Source: Nitrospirota bacterium
GTDB taxonomy: Bacteria; Nitrospirota; JACRHL01
NCBI GenBank assembly: GCA_029858285.1
Contig: JAOUFN010000014.1
Span: forward strand, 1-64,000
Length of the DNA: 64,000 nucleotides
Direction of reading: 5' to 3'
In this document: piece after piece, positions 9,126 through 18,490 of the stretch
Layout of the letters: every line of letters begins with the position of its first letter
Position numbering within the stretch: the first letter of the stretch is position 1
The notes under the pieces: generated by a model
Database searches by the model: none
Told to the model about the DNA's origin: nothing
Seen by the model: the letters and a program-made list of their open reading frames with translations, nothing else
Program-made: the position numbers and the translations under genes

Positions 9126-11159
9126 TCAGATCACCCGGTCGTTGCCGCCGTCCACGGGCACCTGGGCGCCGGTAGTGTTCTGGAACGCGGGGCCGCACAT
9201 GTCGGCCACGAGTTTTCCCACCTGGCGCGAGGTGATTTCGGTCTTGAGCAGGTTCTTGCGCTTGTATTGCTCCACCGTCAGGCCGTAGTGGGCGGCTCGG
9301 GCCTTGAGGGTATCTTCGGTCCATACCCCGGTGTCGAACACCGCGTCCGGGTGCACGGTGTTGACGCGGATGCCGTACTGGGCCAGTTCCAGCGCCGCCA
9401 CCCGCCCCAACTGGGTGAGGGCCGCCTTGGCGCAGCTATAGGCCGCCGCGCCGGGGCCGGGGGCGGGGACGTTTTTGGACCCCATCAGCACCACGTCGGC
9501 GCGCCCCCCGGAACGCTTCAAATAGGGAATGGCCGCCTTCAGTGTCCACATCTGGGCCGACAGGTTGAGGTTCATGCCACCATTCCAAATCGCCGGGTCC
9601 ATCTCCTCGATGGTGCAACTCTTTGAAAATACTCCGGCATTGGCAAACAGGATATCAATGCGGCCGTAGCGGCGCGCCCCGGCCTCGAATGCCCCGGCCA
9701 GCGCCCGGGGATCGGTGATGTCCGCCGGGGCGGCGGTGAAGGCGCTGCCCAGTTCCTTTTGCAGGGCCGTGAGGGTGGCGGCATTGAGGTCCACGCCGAT
9801 CACATGGGCGCCCTGTGCGAGCATCTCGCGCACCGCCCCGGCGCCGATGCCGGAGGCCGCGCCGGTCACCACCGCCACGCGCCCTGCCAGTGCGGGTTTG
9901 CTTCCCCCCTTCCTGAGCTTGGCCTGTTCCAGGTCCCAATACTCCATGTTGAACAGGTCCAGGGGGGTCAAAACGGAGTATTCCCCGTGCCCGGCGGCCC
10001 ACTCCAGCACGTCGATGGTGTGGCGGTAGATGTCGGCCACGATCCCGGCATCCTTCACCGAGCCGCCGGTGGTGACCATGCCCAGTCCGGGGATGAGCAG
10101 CACCCGCGGATTGGGGTCCAGCAGGATTTTTTTGACGGCGCTTTCGGCGTTAAAGGTCTCGAAATACACCTTGTAATCGGCGATGTAGCGGTCGATCTGC
10201 GCCGCAAGGTCGGCTTCGAAGGCGGCCAGGGACGAAAAATCCGGATTCTCCCAATACAGCGGCAGGGCCTTGGTGCGGATCACATGGTCCGGGGTGGCGG
10301 GGCCGATCCGGGACAACTTTTTTGCCTCGGCGCAGTTTACGAAGCGCATCACCCGGGGGCTGTCGTCCAGTTGGGCCAGCTTGATGCCCCCCTCGCGCCG
10401 CAGCACCCCGGTGAGGGCGGCCATGACGTGCCCGGTGTCCAGCCCGGACGGTGTCGGCACCCCCTTGCGGGCATTGAAGATGACCCGCGTCCCCTTTTTG
10501 TCGTTAAGGTAGTCCTCCGCCTGCTGTACAGCGGCGATCATGCGGTCATAACTTTCCTTCCCGCTGTCGGCGAAGGTAAAGACGCCGTGCTTCATGAGGA
10601 TCATGCCCTCGCTGTGCGGGGCTTTTTCGAACAGTTCGGCGCACACCCTGGCCAGGTCAAAGCCCGGCTGCACGTAGGGGACGATGCCAAAACGGTCGCC
10701 ATACACCTCGCGCACGGCGGCCTCGCCGTGTTTGACATTGGTGAGGGCGACCACGGCGTCAGAATGGGTGTGGTCGACAAATTTGAACGGCAAAAAAGCG
10801 TGCAACAGGGTTTCGATGGACGGATTTGGCGACGACGCGTTCATCATGTGGGTTTTTTGCGTGTTGACCATGTCTGCGTCGGACAGGGTTTTTAAATACC
10901 GCAACCGAAGCAGGTGGTCCATGCGCACGGCGGGAAAGCCGGCCTCCTCGATGGTCTCCAGATCCCAGCCGCTGCCCTTGATGTAGAGCACGTCGATGCT
11001 TTTCCCCAAAATGTCCGTCATGGTGGACTTAACCGAGGTGTTGCCGCCGCCGTGCAGCACCAGAGCGGGGTCCAGGCCGAGCAGGCGCGAGGTATAGACA
11101 CGCAGGGGCAGATCGCCTTTGTAGCAGGCGGCTTCTTGATCGTTCCAGCGATTCAGCAT
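9126..11159 (-). CDS. Bifunctional rhamnulose-1-phosphate aldolase / short-chain dehydrogenase family protein
   Basis: The 677-residue protein is a fusion. The first half (about 20-240) is a class II aldolase domain with the zinc-type histidine pair in FVDHTHSDAV and a later MKHGVF histidine. The second half (about 425-675) is a short-chain dehydrogenase with GAASGIGAG and the YxxxK pair in YSCAK. Family members are annotated as rhamnulose-1-phosphate aldolase/lactaldehyde dehydrogenase-type enzymes, which cleave deoxyketose phosphates and oxidise or reduce the aldehyde. No other rhamnose genes are nearby, so the real substrate is open. The start is the second of two adjacent codons (GTG ATG); AAGGTG is better spaced for the ATG. 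Confidence 0.88.
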   Translation of the reverse strand: MLNRWNDQEAACYKGDLPLRVYTSRLLGLDPALVLHGGGNTSVKSTMTDILGKSIDVLYIKGSGWDLETIEEAGFPAVRMDHLLRLRYLKTLSDADMVNTQKTHMMNASSPNPSIETLLHAFLPFKFVDHTHSDAVVALTNVKHGEAAVREVYGDRFGIVPYVQPGFDLARVCAELFEKAPHSEGMILMKHGVFTFADSGKESYDRMIAAVQQAEDYLNDKKGTRVIFNARKGVPTPSGLDTGHVMAALTGVLRREGGIKLAQLDDSPRVMRFVNCAEAKKLSRIGPATPDHVIRTKALPLYWENPDFSSLAAFEADLAAQIDRYIADYKVYFETFNAESAVKKILLDPNPRVLLIPGLGMVTTGGSVKDAGIVADIYRHTIDVLEWAAGHGEYSVLTPLDLFNMEYWDLEQAKLRKGGSKPALAGRVAVVTGAASGIGAGAVREMLAQGAHVIGVDLNAATLTALQKELGSAFTAAPADITDPRALAGAFEAGARRYGRIDILFANAGVFSKSCTIEEMDPAIWNGGMNLNLSAQMWTLKAAIPYLKRSGGRADVVLMGSKNVPAPGPGAAAYSCAKAALTQLGRVAALELAQYGIRVNTVHPDAVFDTGVWTEDTLKARAAHYGLTVEQYKRKNLLKTEITSRQVGKLVADMCGPAFQNTTGAQVPVDGGNDRVI

Positions 11160-11301
11160 CACAACACCTTATGGGGCCGGAGGGGGCCGGGATTGGTTTC
11201 ATCACACACGGGAGAGGCTTTTTTTAATGAACCCCTAGGATACCAAATATCCGGGATTTACGCCGCCCCGGTGGCGACTCGTTCGCTGGCGTGGGGGGCA
11301 A

Positions 11302-11332
11302 AAAAGGCCCCGCCGGGGGGCGGGGCCTTTTA
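11302..11332 (-). terminator. Intrinsic terminator downstream of the chemoreceptor gene
   Basis: A perfect inverted repeat (AAAAGGCCCCGCC and its complement around a short G-rich loop) is followed on the minus strand by a run of T. It lies 40-70 nt after the stop of the chemoreceptor gene. The stem has U and A tracts on both sides, so it could act in either direction. Confidence 0.85.
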
Positions 11333-11374
11333 CGGTGCGCGCGGGCGTGTGCGTCACCGAACTACTCATCCATA

Positions 11375-13354
11375 CTACTCATCCACAGCCTCGGTCGGGG
11401 TCTCTGTGGACTCCGGCTTTCCCTGTGGTTGGCCCTGCTGCGCGCTCGGGGCGGCGCGGCGGGAACCGGCCTCCGGGTTCACGATGATCCGCTGTTCGTC
11501 GGGGATGCTGTCGAGAAACGCCATCACCCTGCCTGCGGGCCGGGTCCTGCCCATCACGCCCTTTGCCGTGATGTTCCGCCTGTCGGCGCGGCTGGAAGCC
11601 GGGAGCATCCGCCCGCGCTTCCGGTCGCCCACGCTGCGGAAGCCGGTTTCCGGCACCCGTTCGGATCTGGCCGGTCCCTCCGGGGCGCCCTCCAGACTGC
11701 CCAGGTTAAACTGGTCCATCAGGGCCACCAGTTCCTGGGCGTCTTCCGCCAGAACCTCGGAAAGGGCGGCGGTCTCCTGTACCAAGGTGGAGTTTTCCTG
11801 CACCACAGCCTCCATTTGCGAGGCGCCCCGACTGACCTCCTCGACCCCCCGACCCTGCTCGTCGAACAGGCCGGAGACTTCACCGATCAGCCCGGCCACC
11901 TCGTTCACGGAGGTGGAGATTTTGCCCAGGGTCGTTCCGGTCTGACCCACCAGCTCGTTGCCACGGGTCACCTTGCTGGAGGAATCCTCGATCAATTTTT
12001 TGATCTCGGCGGCGGCCTCGGCAGAGCGGCGCGCCAGGTTGCGCACCTCGCTGGCGACCACGGCGAACCCCTTGCCATGCTCCCCGGCGCGGGCCGCCTC
12101 GACGGCGGCATTCAACGCGAGCAGGTTGGTCTGGAAGGCTATTTCACCAACCACCCCGGTGATCTCGGTCACCCGCCGCGATGATTCGGTGATCTCCCCC
12201 ATGGCCTGGGCGGTCTCCCGCACCACACGGTCGCCGTCACCCGCCACCTGCCGCGCGGTAACGGCCAGAGTCGCCACCCTGCGCGCGTTGTCGGCGGCGG
12301 ACAGGATATTGGCCGACATCTGCTCCATGGTGGCAGCGCTCTCCTCCAGCGCCGCAGCCTGCTCCTGGGTGCGCGCCGACAGGCCGTTGTTGGATTCGCT
12401 CAGGGTCAGGATGCGCGCCGCCATCCCGCGCGCCGAACGCTTGACCGACGCCACGGTTTGCCCCAGCCCCTCCATAGAAGAATTCAGCGCCCGCAGCGCG
12501 CGGCCCACGTCGTCATTGCCGGTCACCTCCGCGCGGCGGCTCAGGTCGCCGGAAGAAAGATTCTCCACGGCTCCCAGAATGTTCCGTACCGGCCGCAGTA
12601 CAAAGACACGCATGGCGAGCAGGATGAGCACCACGCCGACGGGAAAACCCAAGACAAAACTCTCCATGAGGGTATCCTTCACCGCCGCCTGCATCGGGGC
12701 CAGGTCGGCGATCACCTCGAATCCGCCGTGAACCTCGCCCTCCTTCCAGCCCTCCATCTTGAAGCCCAGCGGGTCGGTGGTGGTACCGGTGATGGAGTCT
12801 TCGATGGTGCCGTGGCAAGTCATACACTCTTTGGTGAGCACCACCGGCTTCATGTAGCGCAGCACGTTTTCCTGTTTGTCCACCTGGTACAGCTCTTCCG
12901 CGCCACTTCTGGTCAGGGAGAGAAGCATCTCGCGCTCCATCGGGTTGGGTTCGTTGTCCGGGTTGCGCGGCTGAATTTTTGGCACCTTGAAGGTATAGCC
13001 GGAACGCTCGGCGTAGCGCTGCCCCACGTTCCACGCGGCCACCACGGGAATGGTCCAGTAATAATCGGTGCGCTTGGCGTCTTCCAGGCGGTTGGTGGTG
13101 CTGGTCATTTGTCTCGCCACGTCGGCGAGCAGGGCCTTGTCGTCGAAGGCATTGTGTTTGGCGCGCAGTTCGGCCACGTAGGTGCGCGCGTTTTCCGCCT
13201 CCTGGGTGATGGCGCGGGCCCTTTGCACCATGGCCTCCGTTGCATTGGATTCCAGACTCCTGGCCACCACCAGGAAATTGATGGAAAAACTGAGCACAAA
13301 TCCGCCGATCACGGCCAACACGATTTTGGCCGTGAAACTGAGTCTGTCAAACAT
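11375..13354 (-). CDS. Methyl-accepting chemotaxis protein with c-type heme DUF3365 sensor domain
   Basis: The 659-residue protein has a membrane helix (about 8-30), a periplasmic DUF3365/Tll0287-like domain, a second membrane helix (about 228-248), HAMP and a long signalling hairpin. The hairpin tip is [21 protein letters not shown]. The periplasmic domain carries C177-M-T-C180-H181, the CxxCH motif for covalent heme c, so it probably senses redox state or a diatomic gas. The last 60 residues are a Pro/Gln/Ser-rich tail without a CheR-binding pentapeptide. I chose the ATG at 13354 with AGGGGA upstream. A sigma70-like promoter is visible about 300 nt upstream; no che genes are nearby. Confidence 0.93.
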   Translation of the reverse strand: MFDRLSFTAKIVLAVIGGFVLSFSINFLVVARSLESNATEAMVQRARAITQEAENARTYVAELRAKHNAFDDKALLADVARQMTSTTNRLEDAKRTDYYWTIPVVAAWNVGQRYAERSGYTFKVPKIQPRNPDNEPNPMEREMLLSLTRSGAEELYQVDKQENVLRYMKPVVLTKECMTCHGTIEDSITGTTTDPLGFKMEGWKEGEVHGGFEVIADLAPMQAAVKDTLMESFVLGFPVGVVLILLAMRVFVLRPVRNILGAVENLSSGDLSRRAEVTGNDDVGRALRALNSSMEGLGQTVASVKRSARGMAARILTLSESNNGLSARTQEQAAALEESAATMEQMSANILSAADNARRVATLAVTARQVAGDGDRVVRETAQAMGEITESSRRVTEITGVVGEIAFQTNLLALNAAVEAARAGEHGKGFAVVASEVRNLARRSAEAAAEIKKLIEDSSSKVTRGNELVGQTGTTLGKISTSVNEVAGLIGEVSGLFDEQGRGVEEVSRGASQMEAVVQENSTLVQETAALSEVLAEDAQELVALMDQFNLGSLEGAPEGPARSERVPETGFRSVGDRKRGRMLPASSRADRRNITAKGVMGRTRPAGRVMAFLDSIPDEQRIIVNPEAGSRRAAPSAQQGQPQGKPESTETPTEAVDE

Positions 13355-13784
13355 GGCGTGGTCCCCTAATGACGTTTGTAAGTCATGGTTGCGTGATTGC
13401 AAGGCAATCTGGTTACAACAAGTCGGATACCGCCTTTTTTGATGCGAATGCGAGGGCGAAAAACCGACAACAGGACAGCTTATCGTCAGGCAATTAACAA
13501 GACTTTAGAAGATAAGTAAACATCAATTTTTACACCACAAAAAACAATTAAATATCAACTATTTGCGCGTTTTTGTTTGACAAAAAACAGATGTGCTTGC
13601 AACAAAAAACAAACGTTTGTAAGGTGAAGCTCGAACGACTTGGTTATAATGTCAATTATAAAAAGTAATAGAACTGTTACAAACTCGATATATGGCGGGG
13701 GAATATGGTGAGTTACAAATAGCGGGGTTCCGGGGGGCGCCACCCGGAACGGGAGACGGCTCGAACCTCCGGGCCGTGCGTTGG
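13355..13784. other. AT-rich intergenic region upstream of the chemoreceptor
   Basis: About 430 nt without a gene and much more AT-rich than the surroundings, especially 13500-13700. It holds a candidate sigma70 promoter (13655-13682) facing the chemoreceptor. It also holds the palindrome ACAAACGTTTGT (13610-13621), whose half ACGTTTGTAAG recurs about 240 bp away at 13372, close to the gene start. Confidence 0.5.
13655..13682 (-). promoter_or_regulatory. Candidate sigma70 promoter for the chemoreceptor gene
   Basis: On the minus strand TTGTAA and a perfect TATAAT are separated by 16 nt. The implied transcript has a leader of about 290 nt before the chemoreceptor ATG. The region is AT-rich, so chance matches are likelier than elsewhere. 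Confidence 0.45.
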
Positions 13785-13911
13785 AGATGAAAATCCAACC
13801 CTTCGATGCCCTCCACCCGTTCCGACAGGCAGGCCCGAAGGCACTCCGGCACGCGTTTTTCGTTATGGCGTACCCGCCTCGCGGATCACGCCGTGGCAGG
13901 CGGCGATCTCT
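13785..13911 (-). pseudogene. Decayed duplicate of the 3' end of rpoH (sigma region 4 fragment)
   Basis: This stretch aligns with 15343-15469, the last part of rpoH, at roughly 85% identity by eye. The reading LSERVEGIEGLDF is preserved. Relative to rpoH it has a one-base insertion in the recognition-helix region, causing a frameshift and a stop, and a two-base deletion near the C-terminus. It has no upstream sigma domains, so it cannot make a sigma factor. The two copies flank the MFS transporter gene in direct orientation. Integration into the rpoH 3' end, or a partial duplication, would explain this. Confidence 0.85.
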
Positions 13912-13941
13912 TTCGAGGATTTGCCCCGCCCCGGCATGGCA

Positions 13942-15150
13942 TCACCGGCGTCCTCCTGCCAGCCGAATGGCCTCCGGGCGCGCCCGCAGCCGGGCCATGG
14001 CCCACACCCCGAAAAATGGTCCAAGCGCCAGCGGCATGAAGGCGTAGCGCCACCCCACCGCCCCTACCAGCAACGGCATCAGGTGGATAGTGACGAGGGT
14101 CAGGGTGAACCCGGCGCAGGTCTGGGTCGTGAGCATGGTGCCGACCAGTTGCGGCTCGGACAATTCGGTCACGGAGGCGGAAAACTGTGCGGAATCGGCA
14201 ATCACGGTGATCCCCCACAGCAGGCACAGCCCCCCCACAAGGGCCGGGTGGGTGCCGAACAGCAGCCCGACCGTGGCCGCACAGATTCCGCTTGTCGCCA
14301 TCGCCCCCATGGTCAACAGGGTGCGCCCGTAACGGTCCGCCACCCACCCCCCGAGCAGGCACCCGGCCAACCCACCCATCCCCATCACCACAAAGGTGCC
14401 GGAGCGGGCCAGAAAGGCGGGATCGTATCCGGCGGCCTGAATCCGGAAGCTGGCGTCCAGAAACATGCCGATGCAGGCCCACATGGCGTAAAGCTCCCAC
14501 ATGTGGCCCAGGTAGCCCAGGTTGGCCAGCCTCAGGGCGGGGTTGCGGAACGCCAGTGTCAGGTGGTGGGGGGAAAACGGCGGTGGCTTGGCAAGGCCCG
14601 GTCCCAGCGTGACCAGGTTGATTCCCCCCGCCGCAAGCAGCGCGGAGACCGATGCCGCGCCGATGGTAAAGCGCCAGTCCACCCCGCCAAAGGCGTTAAA
14701 CAGGTGCGGCGAGGCCGACCCCAGGGTGAGCGCCCCCACCAGCACCGCCACCAGCATCCCCAGGTCCCCCCTGGCCCAGGAGGCGGCCATCTTCATGCCG
14801 ACCGGATAGACGCCCGCCATACACATGCCGGTGAGGAAGCGCGCGGCATATACCCCGGCTGAGCCGGGTTCCAGGACCAGCAAAAGCCCATTGGCCGTGG
14901 CGGCCACCAGGGCGGAGAACATGAAAAAACGGCGTGGGGCAAGGCGGTCGGCCAGACCGAGCGTTGCGCTGAGCAGGGTGCCGACGACGAAACCGGCCTG
15001 CACCATGCTGGTGAACAGGGATATCTGCGCGGCGCTCAAGGGGTATTCGGCGCTGATGGATGGCACCACCGCCGAGGCGGAAAACCACAGCGCCATCGCC
15101 GCCACCTGGCACAAGGCCAGCAGGCCGACGGCCGTTCGTTTGGACTGCAT
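13942..15150 (-). CDS. Major facilitator superfamily transporter
   Basis: The 402-residue protein shows about 12 hydrophobic segments and the MFS motif between helices 2 and 3 (LGLADRLAPRRFF), with a weaker copy in the second half (WVADRYGRTLL). Length fits a 12-helix MFS permease (MFS_1). The substrate cannot be inferred. GGAG lies 7 nt upstream of the ATG. The gene lies between intact rpoH and a decayed copy of the rpoH 3' end, which suggests it arrived by an insertion or duplication event. Its base composition by eye is like that of its neighbours. Confidence 0.87.
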   Translation of the reverse strand: MQSKRTAVGLLALCQVAAMALWFSASAVVPSISAEYPLSAAQISLFTSMVQAGFVVGTLLSATLGLADRLAPRRFFMFSALVAATANGLLLVLEPGSAGVYAARFLTGMCMAGVYPVGMKMAASWARGDLGMLVAVLVGALTLGSASPHLFNAFGGVDWRFTIGAASVSALLAAGGINLVTLGPGLAKPPPFSPHHLTLAFRNPALRLANLGYLGHMWELYAMWACIGMFLDASFRIQAAGYDPAFLARSGTFVVMGMGGLAGCLLGGWVADRYGRTLLTMGAMATSGICAATVGLLFGTHPALVGGLCLLWGITVIADSAQFSASVTELSEPQLVGTMLTTQTCAGFTLTLVTIHLMPLLVGAVGWRYAFMPLALGPFFGVWAMARLRARPEAIRLAGGRR

Positions 15151-15331
15151 GACCCCACTCCCTCCCCGTACCCCGTACCCCGCACCCCATGAACCCGGCC
15201 ATCATACACACGGCGGCGGCAAAAATTCGCCGGAAGCGGGGGGCTTTTCCCCAGGAAAGGTTGCTTCGTGGAAATTTTGCTTCGGTGGTTATCCCCGCTG
15301 CGCCGGGGTGGGGTATTTTGCCGGGAGGACC

Positions 15332-16369
15332 CTACTCCGCCGAGATGGAAAAATCCAACCCCTCGATGCCCTCCACCCGTTCCGACAGGTAGGCCCGAAG
15401 GCGTTCCAGCATGCGTTTTTCATTCTGGCGCACCCGCTCGCGGGTCACTCCGTGGCGGCTGGCGATCTCCTGCAGCGTCACCGGCTCGGCGCTCATCAGG
15501 CGTTCGAAGAAAATCTCCCGGTCGCGCCCCTCCAGCGCCGTGCCAAACGTCGCCAAGTGCCCGGCGATCAGTTCCCGCAACTGGCGCTGGGCTGCCGCCT
15601 CGGCGGGGTCGGCGCGCGGGTCGGCCAACTGGTCGCCGTGGGTCATGTCGGAGCCGTCCGCCACCGGCTCGTCCAGGGAGCGGTCCCAGGTGGACAGGGT
15701 TTGTTCCATCTGCACCACCGTGGATTCCTTCACGTTGAGGTGTTCCGCCAGCAGGCGCGGCCCCACCTCGTAGCCCTGGGATTCCAGACGTTCCTTTTCC
15801 TTGAGCAGGTTGAAGAACAGCTTGCGCTGCTCCTGGGTGGTGCCGATGCGCACCATCTTCCAGTTGGCCATGATGTAGCGCAGCATGTAGGCCTTGATCC
15901 ACCACGCCGCATAGGTGCCCAGGCGCGTCCCCCGGTGTGGATCGAATTTGCGCACCGCCGCCATCAGTCCCAGATTTCCCTCCTGAATCAGGTCCAGCAG
16001 GTTGATGGGGGTTTTTTTGTATTCGTAGGCCAGCCGCACCACCAGCCGCAGGTTGGCCATGATCAGCCGTTGCGCCGCCTCGCGGTCGCCGTGCTCGAAG
16101 AACGCCAGCGCCAGGGCGTGCTCCTCCTCCCGGTCCAGATAGGAGTATTGGCGCACCTCGGCCAGGTAGCGCCGGAGCGGGTCGAACGGTACCAGTTCCC
16201 CGCCGGAAGCGGCGGAAGGGGCCGAGGGGACGGGCAGGAGATCCCTGGACCCCACCTCCGGGATGTCTCCGGGGTCGAGCCCGATCTCGGCGTCCGCAAC
16301 CTCCGCAAATTCCGCCGGATCATCGGGAAACGTGGCAGCATCGGGATCGGTGTCGGTAGAATGTGACAT
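15332..16369 (-). CDS. rpoH: RpoH-family heat-shock sigma factor (sigma32)
   Basis: The 345-residue sigma factor has region 2 (RLIMANLRLVVRLAYEYKK, NLLDLIQEGNLGLMAAVRKFDP, YAAWWIKAYMLRYIMANW) and, directly after it, QRKLFFNL. That octamer is the RpoH box that separates sigma32 proteins from other group 3 sigmas. Region 4 ends with a helix-turn-helix (LQEIASRHGVTRERVRQNEKRML). An acidic N-terminal extension of about 60 residues is longer than in E. coli. It should direct RNA polymerase to heat-shock promoters. It is divergent from the pseudouridine synthase gene, 57 nt apart. A decayed copy of its 3' end lies at 13785-13911. Confidence 0.9.
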   Translation of the reverse strand: MSHSTDTDPDAATFPDDPAEFAEVADAEIGLDPGDIPEVGSRDLLPVPSAPSAASGGELVPFDPLRRYLAEVRQYSYLDREEEHALALAFFEHGDREAAQRLIMANLRLVVRLAYEYKKTPINLLDLIQEGNLGLMAAVRKFDPHRGTRLGTYAAWWIKAYMLRYIMANWKMVRIGTTQEQRKLFFNLLKEKERLESQGYEVGPRLLAEHLNVKESTVVQMEQTLSTWDRSLDEPVADGSDMTHGDQLADPRADPAEAAAQRQLRELIAGHLATFGTALEGRDREIFFERLMSAEPVTLQEIASRHGVTRERVRQNEKRMLERLRAYLSERVEGIEGLDFSISAE

Positions 16370-16426
16370 GGCAACTGCCTAAGGCCGTGATTATACCCCC
16401 CACCGGAACCCCCGAACACCCCTGCC

Positions 16427-17236
16427 ATGCCCGACGACAGCGCGGATCTCCCATCTACCCCCGGCTCCTCCGCCCCCGGCTCCTCCGCCCCCGGCCCCTC
16501 CGCCCCCTCCCCGGCGGGCGATCGCGTGCGCCTGAACAAGTGGATCGCCTCCCGGGGCATCGCCTCCCGGCGCGAGGCGGACCGCCTGATCGCCGACGGG
16601 CGGGTGCGGGTGAACGGCAGCGTGGTCACGGAACTGGGGGTCAAAATCGTCTCCGGCGTGGACCGGGTGGAGGTCACCACCCAGGGGCTTCCCGAACATT
16701 TGTATGTCGCCCTGCACAAGCCCGCCGGGTATCTAACCGCCCCCTTCCCGGTGCCCGGCGAACCCCGGGTGGTGACGCAACTGGTGAACCTGTCGGGCCT
16801 GTTCCCGGTGGGGCGACTGGACAAGGACAGCACCGGCCTGCTCCTGCTGACCAACGACGGCACCCTCACCACCGCCCTCAACCATCCGGAACGGCAGAAG
16901 GAAAAAGAGTACGAGGTGACCGTGGACCGGCCGATTCCGGAGGGGGCGTTGCGCCGCCTGTCCGACGGCGTGCCCCTGTTCGACGGCGAAAAAACCCTGC
17001 CCGCCCAGGTGGTGCGCACCGGCCCGGACAGCTTTCGCATCACCATCACCGAGGGCAAAAACCGCCAAATCCGCCGCATGTGCCGCAAGGTGGGGCACGA
17101 GGTGGTGGCGCTGAAGCGGGTGCGCATCGACGCGGTGCGGCTGGGCAACCTGTCCCCTGGCCAGTGGCGCCATCTGACAGCGGACGAGGTGGCCGCCCTG
17201 AAATCCCCCGCCAACGGGGATAATCGGGACGTTTGA
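16427..17236 (+). CDS. RluB/RsuA-family 23S/16S rRNA pseudouridine synthase
   Basis: The 269-residue enzyme has an S4 RNA-binding domain (about 33-80, RLNKWIASRGIASRREADRLI) followed by the RsuA/RluB/E/F catalytic domain. The catalytic aspartate lies in GRLDKDSTGLLLLTNDG, with KNRQIRRMCRKVGH later. It isomerises uridine to pseudouridine in rRNA; the exact position is not decidable, though RluB/RluF types fit best. The N-terminus before the S4 domain is a Ser/Pro/Gly linker encoded by tandem imperfect 15-bp repeats (about 16454-16505). It is divergently transcribed from rpoH. Confidence 0.9.
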   Translation: MPDDSADLPSTPGSSAPGSSAPGPSAPSPAGDRVRLNKWIASRGIASRREADRLIADGRVRVNGSVVTELGVKIVSGVDRVEVTTQGLPEHLYVALHKPAGYLTAPFPVPGEPRVVTQLVNLSGLFPVGRLDKDSTGLLLLTNDGTLTTALNHPERQKEKEYEVTVDRPIPEGALRRLSDGVPLFDGEKTLPAQVVRTGPDSFRITITEGKNRQIRRMCRKVGHEVVALKRVRIDAVRLGNLSPGQWRHLTADEVAALKSPANGDNRDV

Positions 17237-17289
17237 CTTTCCCCCGCCCCTTTTGTTAAAAGTGTTCACTTGTCAAAAGATCTGCTGAT

Positions 17290-17299
17290 TCCTATAGGA
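17290..17299. promoter_or_regulatory. TCCTATAGGA palindrome upstream of the hemerythrin gene
   Basis: A perfect 10-bp palindrome identical to the one at 3088-3097. It lies about 137 bp upstream of the hemerythrin start and 87 bp from a longer palindrome with the same CCTATAGG core. Confidence 0.35.
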
Positions 17300-17376
17300 A
17301 CTCCAGATTGTACGGTGTGTTGTGGCGTGTCGCCTATTCATTGTCGGCGCGTCAGACTTGCTGTTTTTGTAACCCG

Positions 17377-17392
17377 CCACCCTATAGGGTGG
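17377..17392. promoter_or_regulatory. 16-bp palindrome CCACCCTATAGGGTGG
   Basis: A perfect 16-bp palindrome about 44 bp upstream of the hemerythrin start codon. Its core CCTATAGG is shared with the sites at 3088 and 17290. It is a good candidate operator; the regulator is unknown. Confidence 0.45.
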
Positions 17393-17435
17393 GCAGGCGC
17401 CGCCGGGGGTACCGGCAGCGCGGGGAAATGACGCC

Positions 17436-17891
17436 ATGAGTGTGGATGCCCTCCAGATGCTCCAACAGGAGCACACCGAAATTCGTCGCCAGATTGCCGA
17501 ACTGGAAGCCCTGTTCTCCGGCAGCGGGACCGACCCCGAGGTGGTGGCGGAAAAAACCCACACCCTGCTGCACACTTTGGCGCTGCATGAGCGGCGCGAG
17601 GAAGAGGTGCTGTTTCCTGCCGTGCCGCAGGCGGGGCCGATTCAACTGGTATTGCAGGAACACGCCCGCCTGCGCACCCTGCTGGACAAAATGCGCACCA
17701 CCCTGAGCGCGGCCAGGGCCACCCCGGACGCGGAACACATGGGAAACCTCAAGCTCGCGGTGCAGGAGGTGGCGTATTGCCTTTCGGGCCACATCATGAA
17801 GGAAGACCAGCTTGCGTTTCGCATGGCCGCAGGGCTCCTCAAGCCGGAGCAGTTGGCGGATCTGGGCGCGCGCATGACCGATATGTCGTAA
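17436..17891 (+). CDS. Hemerythrin-like HHE domain protein
   Basis: The 151-residue all-helical protein has the hemerythrin histidine/glutamate pattern: H13 in QQEHTEIRRQI, HTLLHTLALHERREEE, QEHARLRTLL and GHIMKEDQLAF. Such proteins bind a di-iron centre and react with oxygen, nitric oxide or peroxide, or help iron-sulfur repair. There is no signal peptide, so it is cytoplasmic. It lies upstream of fxsA (20 nt) and downstream of two TATAG palindromes that may be operators. Proximity to the FixL-like PAS regulator two genes on is compatible with an oxygen theme but proves nothing. Confidence 0.85.
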   Translation: MSVDALQMLQQEHTEIRRQIAELEALFSGSGTDPEVVAEKTHTLLHTLALHERREEEVLFPAVPQAGPIQLVLQEHARLRTLLDKMRTTLSAARATPDAEHMGNLKLAVQEVAYCLSGHIMKEDQLAFRMAAGLLKPEQLADLGARMTDMS

Positions 17892-17911
17892 CACGACCGG
17901 GAGGCTTACCG

Positions 17912-18334
17912 ATGCTGCTGTTTTTGCTGATCGCCGTTTTGCCGGTGGCGGAACTGGTCTTGCTGATCCAGGTGGGACAGGAATTCGGGGCGTTAAATAC
18001 GGTACTGCTGGTGCTGGGTACTGCGGCGGTGGGCCTGGTGCTGGCGCGCATGGAGGGGCTGCGGACCCTCCAGCGCGCCCAGGAGTGCCTGCAGGCCGGA
18101 TATCTGCCGGCGGAAGAGGTGCTGGACGGGGCTTTGATCGTGGTTGCGGCCGTGGGGCTGCTGGTCCCCGGCCTGATTACCGACGCCGCAGGTCTGCTCC
18201 TCCTGTTCCCACCCACACGCTTTCTGTTCAAACGCTGGCTGCGGAGCCGCTTCGATCGCGCCACCATGCAGGGGGGCGTGTACGTCTGGCGCGGGCCGGA
18301 CGGCAACCACCCCGGCGGCCCCACCCTGCCCTGA
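17912..18334 (+). CDS. fxsA: FxsA-family membrane protein
   Basis: The 140-residue protein shows the FxsA pattern (PF04186). A first hydrophobic segment LLFLLIAVLPVAELVLLIQVG is followed by NTVLLVLGTAAVGLVLARMEGLRTL, AEEVLDGALIVVAAVGLLVPGLITDAAGLLLL and PPTRFLFKRWL, then a short cytoplasmic tail. FxsA was named for suppressing F exclusion of phage T7 in E. coli; its basic role is unknown. GGGAGG lies about 9 nt before the ATG. The gene follows the hemerythrin gene by 20 nt and is probably co-transcribed. Confidence 0.9.
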   Translation: MLLFLLIAVLPVAELVLLIQVGQEFGALNTVLLVLGTAAVGLVLARMEGLRTLQRAQECLQAGYLPAEEVLDGALIVVAAVGLLVPGLITDAAGLLLLFPPTRFLFKRWLRSRFDRATMQGGVYVWRGPDGNHPGGPTLP

Positions 18335-18490
18335 CCCCCCCCTCCCGCGCCCTCCGCCCGCCCCCTTATGAATCCTCGGGGAGCGGGAAAACTGTCTCAC
18401 GCCGTCTTCTACTGATACACTCCCCGCATACCCGTTCTGGAGGGGGCCGCGCCCCTGCGGCCCGGGGGAACGTTATTTTTCGGGGAAGGC

